10,021 nucleotides of DNA from a bacterium UBA1790 (lineage in GTDB: Bacteria; Bacteroidota; Bacteroidia; Bacteroidales; Muribaculaceae). Both the position numbers and the translations under genes were made by a program. The DNA lies in contig DCGA01000020.1 in NCBI GenBank assembly GCA_002314465.1, positions 1,330 through 11,350 of the forward strand. Direction: 5' to 3'. Below, piece after piece: positions 6,157 through 10,021 of the stretch (its first letter is position 1; every line of letters starts with the position of its first letter). The notes under the pieces are model-generated. The model did no database searches, was not told where the DNA came from, and worked only from the letters and a program-made list of their open reading frames with translations.

Positions 6157-8790
6157 TTACTTGACGATGATTTTCTTGCTCTGGTTATCGGCTACGACAA
6201 CGTAGGTGCCTGCGGGCAGGTCGATACTGCGCTTGCCCTTGAGGCTGAACTGAGCCACCTGCTCGGCATCCATGTTGTAAACGGTAACCTTGAGGTTGCG
6301 TGCGGTGCTTAGAGCGATAGCGCCGTTGGTTGCCACTGCGTCCCAGTCGCGGTCGGCGGTGAACTCCATCACGGGAGCCGAAGACTTGGCGTTGGGGTTG
6401 TTGGTGATGGCTATATCATCGATATTGCCGCGTGCACCGCTGCTCTGAACGAAGCGGAAACGCACGTTGCCTGCGATGTTCACGGTCTCGCTGAACTGGG
6501 TGAGGGTAGCGCTGGTGAGTGTGTAGTCCTTAACCTTGGTCCAGTTCTTTCCCTGGTCGGTTGAATACTCGAGCGAGAAGGTGATTGAAGCATCAGAACT
6601 CCACTTGCAAGCGTAGAACGAAACGTGGGATGCACCTGTAGCAATGTCCTCGGCCATCTCGATGGCACTTGTCGAACTCTTGCCGAAGCGTGCGCTCTGT
6701 GAGCCGCGCTTCTGTGTATCGGTGTATATACCAATGTCGGTGACGTTCCATTTGAATGTCTGACCTTGGAGTTGCTTGGTCCAGTATCCGCCAGTGTCAA
6801 GTCCTTCCCAACCCTCGGTGTAGGTTGTAGAAGCAATGGGGTCGACGGGAACATTGCCCAAGAGGATGTTGACGATGTAGTTGATGTCGGCTACATCAAC
6901 GTCACCGTCGCCGTTGGTATCATCGCGGCCGTCATAGATGCGGTTGCCTGTCATCATCACGTTTACCACGCAGTTGATGTCTGATACATCCACTTCGCCG
7001 TCACCGTTAACGTCGCCCTTAACAGTGCTGCCGCCGCTTGAAGATCCTGTAACCTCGGCGGTGACTTCCTGCATATCGCCGCTGTAACTTGCCGACGAAG
7101 CCTTGAGTGTGCCGTAGTATGTGCCCACTGAACTTACATCGTTAAGGCGCACGAAGAATGTCTCGCCGTCGCTGTCGATAGTGAGCGACTTGCTCCAGTT
7201 GGTTCGGTCAAGAGAGATGTCAAATTTGTCGCCGGTAACGGTGAGGGTGATGTCCTCGTTAACGTTCTCGGTGTAGACGCGTGCCTCAATCACGGGCAGA
7301 GATGCCTGGTTGCGCTCGGCGGTCATTGTGAAACTGCCGTCGGTGAGGATGTCGATGATGTGCTCTACATCGAGTGTTGTAACCTCCACGGTGTTGCTCT
7401 CGAGGATGCTGCTCTTAACCTTGTAGTAATAAGTGGTGAGGGGCGAGAGACCGCTTACATAGTACTGGCCCTTGCTTGCGGCAACTGTCTTGGGATAACC
7501 GCTGAGCAGTGTCTTGCCGTCGCTGCCATAGACATACACGCTGTAGTTGGTCTCTTCGTTCTGGTTGGTCCATTTGGCAACGAACGAACTCTCGGTGATG
7601 TTGCTCACGCTTGCGGGAATGCCGTTGAGCACCTTGACCGTGATGGGAACCTGCACGGAGTTGGTCTCGCTGCTCTCTACTGTAAGAGTGCCGGTGTAGG
7701 TGCCTGCGGTTGAGGGTGCTACGTAGTAGATGGTAACGGTCTTGCCGTTCATCGCGTCGGTGTAAGAGACAGTCGAAGCCGATGTCGTGAAGCCCGAACC
7801 GCTAATAGATATCTCAAGGTCCTCGCTCAGGTTAGTACCTTTTACGGTGATTGTCTGTGATGTGGTAGAGCCTGCAGCCACCACGCCGAAGTCGATGGTG
7901 TTGTTGCTCGTGGGCGATGTAATGACGGGATCGGCAGTCGCATTGAGATACCACGCCTGTCCCTGCTTGTTGCCCCAGATGTACTCGGCGAGTTCGGGGT
8001 GGTCGATGAAGGGATTGCGGTTGTTCTGCTTGAGCGAGCCCCCGCCGCCGTTATATACAGCCTGGTTGCGGGTTATCTCCTTTTCGCTCACGGGGTCCAA
8101 TCGGTTCCATTCCAGGAGCATATTGATTGCCCAGGTGGTAAATGCGGGGTAACTGTTCTTTGCCAGCATGTCGCTGCTCCAGTTGGCAATCTTGCTGTTA
8201 TATGCTGCTGCCATGTAGAAGTAGGTGCGAGCAAAGTCGCCCTTGTACATGTCGTCGGGTTCAAATACAGTGCCGCTGTAGCCGCTGTAGGTAGACTTGC
8301 CGAGTTTGCCCAGGGGTTTGCCCTTGCTGGTCGACGAGAGGTAGGTACCGTTGGCGCACACGCCGAAGGGGTAGTTGGAGCGCTGTCCGTTTACCTTGCC
8401 GTCGGTGGGGTAGATGTGGAACGCGTCGCTCACCATGGGCGAGGCGTCGTTGAACCAACTCTTGGGGAACGAGTGCTCACGGTTGTAGCAATCACCCACG
8501 CTCGAGTAGGAGCCGCACTGGTTGGTGCCGGGTTTGAACTTGGCGGTTGAATACATGTCCATAATGTATCCGTCGGAGCCCACGTCGGTATATTTATAGA
8601 GGGTCCACAGTCCGTCGTACGAGATGGTGGTGTGGCTTCCCACGATTCCTTCAAGAGCCTTGAGCAGTGCCTGTCCGGTCTTGCCTTCGGCAGCGCTGTA
8701 GTAGCCGGTAGGCTCGGCAGCGTTGCCGCTGAAAGCGACAAGCATCACTGCTATCGCTGTCATGTTGTAGAATAAATGCTTAATGTTCAT
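6157..8790 (-). CDS. Secreted multidomain endonuclease I with Ig-like, FN3, dockerin and T9SS C-terminal domains
   Basis: An 877-residue exoprotein. The signal peptide ends near residue 25 (SGNAA, then EPTG). An endonuclease I (EndA/NucM) domain fills about 27-281: CYNREHSFPKSWF (101-113) carries the beta-beta-alpha-metal histidine His106, followed by HIYPTDGKVNGQRSNYPFG (125-143) and NRNPFIDHPEL (257-267). Next come an Ig-like domain (285-388), fibronectin III (389-473), a second related Ig-like domain (480-582), a Gly/Ser linker, and a type I dockerin with two calcium loops (DVNGDGEVDVSDI, 593-605; DTNGDGDVDVADI, 624-636). A possible beta jelly-roll domain (655-800) precedes a C-terminal domain (about 805-877) ending IDLPAGTYVVVADNQSKKII, typical of T9SS sorting tails. 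Nonspecific DNA cleavage outside the cell is inferred, for nutrient or biofilm DNA. The ATG at 8790 is preferred: the frame is open back to 8910, but that start would put the signal peptide 40 residues in and overlap rlmN. It lies 41 nt after rlmN. Confidence 0.92.
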   Translation of the reverse strand: MNIKHLFYNMTAIAVMLVAFSGNAAEPTGYYSAAEGKTGQALLKALEGIVGSHTTISYDGLWTLYKYTDVGSDGYIMDMYSTAKFKPGTNQCGSYSSVGDCYNREHSFPKSWFNDASPMVSDAFHIYPTDGKVNGQRSNYPFGVCANGTYLSSTSKGKPLGKLGKSTYSGYSGTVFEPDDMYKGDFARTYFYMAAAYNSKIANWSSDMLAKNSYPAFTTWAINMLLEWNRLDPVSEKEITRNQAVYNGGGGSLKQNNRNPFIDHPELAEYIWGNKQGQAWYLNATADPVITSPTSNNTIDFGVVAAGSTTSQTITVKGTNLSEDLEISISGSGFTTSASTVSYTDAMNGKTVTIYYVAPSTAGTYTGTLTVESSETNSVQVPITVKVLNGIPASVSNITESSFVAKWTNQNEETNYSVYVYGSDGKTLLSGYPKTVAASKGQYYVSGLSPLTTYYYKVKSSILESNTVEVTTLDVEHIIDILTDGSFTMTAERNQASLPVIEARVYTENVNEDITLTVTGDKFDISLDRTNWSKSLTIDSDGETFFVRLNDVSSVGTYYGTLKASSASYSGDMQEVTAEVTGSSSGGSTVKGDVNGDGEVDVSDINCVVNVMMTGNRIYDGRDDTNGDGDVDVADINYIVNILLGNVPVDPIASTTYTEGWEGLDTGGYWTKQLQGQTFKWNVTDIGIYTDTQKRGSQSARFGKSSTSAIEMAEDIATGASHVSFYACKWSSDASITFSLEYSTDQGKNWTKVKDYTLTSATLTQFSETVNIAGNVRFRFVQSSGARGNIDDIAITNNPNAKSSAPVMEFTADRDWDAVATNGAIALSTARNLKVTVYNMDAEQVAQFSLKGKRSIDLPAGTYVVVADNQSKKIIVK

Positions 8791-8808
8791 GTTTTTTAGG
8801 TTTATCTG

Positions 8809-8824
8809 TAGTCTTTTAGTCTTT
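8809..8824 (-). repeat. Two tandem 8-bp units between rlmN and the nuclease gene
   Basis: Read on the plus strand, TAGTCTTT occurs twice back to back (8809-8816 and 8817-8824); leftward it is AAAGACTA twice. It sits in the 41-nt gap between the rlmN stop and the nuclease start. No TAnnTTTG box was seen in this gap, so the nuclease may depend on read-through from rlmN or on a promoter inside it. Confidence 0.6.
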
Positions 8825-8831
8825 CGGTTGA

Positions 8832-9914
8832 TTATTTCTTGGCGTGAGGCGCTTTCTTGGCTTCGGCCTTCTTTTCCTCGTTCTTCACCTTGCCGGCGAG
8901 CATACCGCATGCTGCCGAGATGTCCTCGCCACGGCTGCGGCGAATGGTGCAGGTGATGCCCTTTCCGTTAAGATAGTCGCGGAAGTGGGCCATGCGCTCG
9001 TCGCTGCTGGTACGCAGTTTGGGAGTGTCGGGAATCATGTGGTAGCGGATGAGGTTTACGCGCACGTGCTCGTCGGGCAGTATCTCGCGAAGTGCCTCGG
9101 CGTGAGAGATATCGTCGTTAAACCAGTTCCACATAATGTACTCCACCGAGAGGCGGCGCTGATGGGCGAAGTCGTAGTGCGACAGCATCTCCATCACGTC
9201 CTTAATCTGGTAAATCTTCTCAAGCGGCATGAGTGACTGACGCTCCTCGTGAACGGCGTTGTGAACACTCACTGCGATGTGTACGCTTGTCTTCTCGACC
9301 AGAGTCTTGAGTTCGGGTTTCTTGCCTACGGTCGATACGGTGATGCGCTTGGGACTCCATGCCAAACCCCACGATTCGGTAAGGATTTCGATAACCTTCA
9401 TCACCTCGTCAAGGTTATCGAGGGGCTCGCCCATACCCATGAATACCACGTTGGTGAGCGACTCGCTGTCGGGCACGCTGAGCACCTGGTTGATGATTTC
9501 GTTGGCTGTGAGATTGCCGTGGAAACCCTGGCGGCCGGTCATGCAGAAGTAGCAGTTCATGCGGCAACCCTTCTGTGACGAGATGCACAGGGTGGCGCGG
9601 TCTTCGTCGGGGATGTAGACGCTCTCAACGGCCTTGCCGTCGCCCACGTCGAAGAGGTACTTAACGGTGCCGTCCTCGCTGCGATGAGCCTCGGCGGGTG
9701 CCTTGAGGCCTACTACATACTCGGCTGCGAGCAGTTCGCGGTTGCTCTTAGAGATATTGAGCATCTCGTCGAAGGTAGAGACGCGTTTGCCATAAATCCA
9801 CTGTGCCAACTGGGTAGCGGTAAACTTGGGCATTCCCAACTTAGCGGTTACCTCGCGCAACTCATATAAAGTCATGCCGGCGAGTGGTTTACGTTGATTT
9901 CTTTTCAGTTCCAT
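8832..9914 (-). CDS. rlmN: Dual-specificity RNA methyltransferase RlmN
   Basis: RlmN is a radical SAM enzyme that methylates C2 of adenosine 2503 in 23S rRNA and of adenosine 37 in certain tRNAs, tuning the peptidyl transferase centre and decoding. The 360-residue protein shows an N-terminal accessory domain (LYELREVTAKLGMPKFTATQ), then the iron-sulfur motif CRMNCYFC with Cys117, Cys121 and Cys124, then MGMGEPLDN (159-167), the SAM-binding GEP motif. The methyl-carrying cysteine is Cys336 in ISAACGMLAG, and VHIAVSVHNA (211-220) is also family-typical. The presence of Cys336 favours RlmN or its close relative Cfr over other radical SAM enzymes; the overall sequence fits RlmN. The last 20 residues are Lys/Ala-rich (EEKKAEAKKAPHAKK), an added basic tail. 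A good promoter lies about 55 nt upstream. Confidence 0.97.
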   Translation of the reverse strand: MELKRNQRKPLAGMTLYELREVTAKLGMPKFTATQLAQWIYGKRVSTFDEMLNISKSNRELLAAEYVVGLKAPAEAHRSEDGTVKYLFDVGDGKAVESVYIPDEDRATLCISSQKGCRMNCYFCMTGRQGFHGNLTANEIINQVLSVPDSESLTNVVFMGMGEPLDNLDEVMKVIEILTESWGLAWSPKRITVSTVGKKPELKTLVEKTSVHIAVSVHNAVHEERQSLMPLEKIYQIKDVMEMLSHYDFAHQRRLSVEYIMWNWFNDDISHAEALREILPDEHVRVNLIRYHMIPDTPKLRTSSDERMAHFRDYLNGKGITCTIRRSRGEDISAACGMLAGKVKNEEKKAEAKKAPHAKK

Positions 9915-9971
9915 AATATCTTGTTTTCTTTAGTTTCTATATAAAAATCGCTATTAATGCAATTTAACTTA

Positions 9972-10003
9972 CAAAGATAATTATTTTTGCCGAAAGACGA
10001 AAG
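9972..10003 (-). promoter_or_regulatory. Promoter of rlmN
   Basis: Read leftward, TATCTTTG (9979-9972) is a perfect TAnnTTTG -7 box. The -33 position 20 nt upstream (about 10003-10000) reads CTTT inside CTTTCG, a partial match to TTTG. Transcription would start near 9965, giving an AT-rich leader of about 50 nt before the ATG at 9914. Confidence 0.65.
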
Positions 10004-10018
10004 GCGAAAGGGGAAAAA
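9991..10018 (-). repeat. Tandem 7-bp units CGAAAGR at the rlmN promoter
   Basis: On the plus strand CGAAAGA, CGAAAGG and CGAAAGG follow each other directly (9991-10011), with a degenerate fourth unit GGAAAAA (10012-10018). The units overlap the -33 region of the rlmN promoter. The array may continue past the right edge of the window. Confidence 0.75.
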
Positions 10019-10021
10019 CTT

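Noticed and set aside
7999..8550. Plus-strand open frame of 183 codons opposite the nuclease gene
   Set aside because: Lies wholly across the conserved endonuclease I domain on the other strand; no start context or motif of its own.
8791..8910. Upstream extension of the nuclease gene to an ATG at 8910
   Set aside because: It would add 40 charged residues before an obvious signal peptide and overlap the end of rlmN; the ATG at 8790 gives a standard exported protein.

Overview
The window looks like chromosomal DNA of a Bacteroidales bacterium. Four things support this. Promoter boxes of the Bacteroidetes type (TAnnTTTG, in two cases with an upstream half at about 20 nt) precede genes. No gene has a convincing Shine-Dalgarno sequence. 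One secreted protein ends in a domain resembling the type IX secretion (T9SS) sorting domain. A dockerin-bearing exoprotein is also present. The fairly GC-rich coding sequence would suit a Muribaculaceae- or Prevotella-like gut lineage, but that finer placement is inference. No tRNA, rRNA, CRISPR array, insertion sequence or phage gene was seen.

Layout. Bases 1-132 hold only the signal-peptide end of a secreted protein read leftward. A 351-base AT-rich gap with two divergent promoters follows. A rightward cluster then runs from 484 to 4269: an unrecognised 180-residue protein; a GtrB/DPM1-like family 2 glycosyltransferase with two C-terminal membrane helices; a multi-pass DUF6056-like membrane protein that probably has a GT-C fold; and the Holliday-junction resolvase RuvC. 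The last three are packed tightly (2-nt gap, then 8-nt overlap), so they are probably one operon. A 48-bp array of six 8-bp units separates the first gene from the second. A strong hairpin at 4273-4302 ends this cluster and also lies just beyond the oppositely directed gene that follows.

The right half reads leftward. In transcription order it holds rlmN (23S rRNA/tRNA adenine-C2 methyltransferase), a large secreted endonuclease I with two Ig-like domains, fibronectin III, dockerin, a possible jelly-roll domain and a T9SS-type tail, then a terminator-like hairpin, then a five-helix phosphoethanolamine transferase of the EptA/CptA type.

How the genes work together. Two blocks concern the cell envelope: the glycosyltransferase/DUF6056 pair would make a polyprenyl-phosphate sugar and transfer it to a surface glycan, and the phosphoethanolamine transferase would decorate lipid A or core. 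The nuclease probably degrades DNA outside the cell. RuvC and RlmN are housekeeping genes sharing transcripts with these accessory genes. No clearly new multi-gene defence or mobile system was found. The points most worth a second look are the glycosyltransferase/DUF6056 pair, the domain architecture of the nuclease, and the recurring 7-8-bp tandem repeats between genes.
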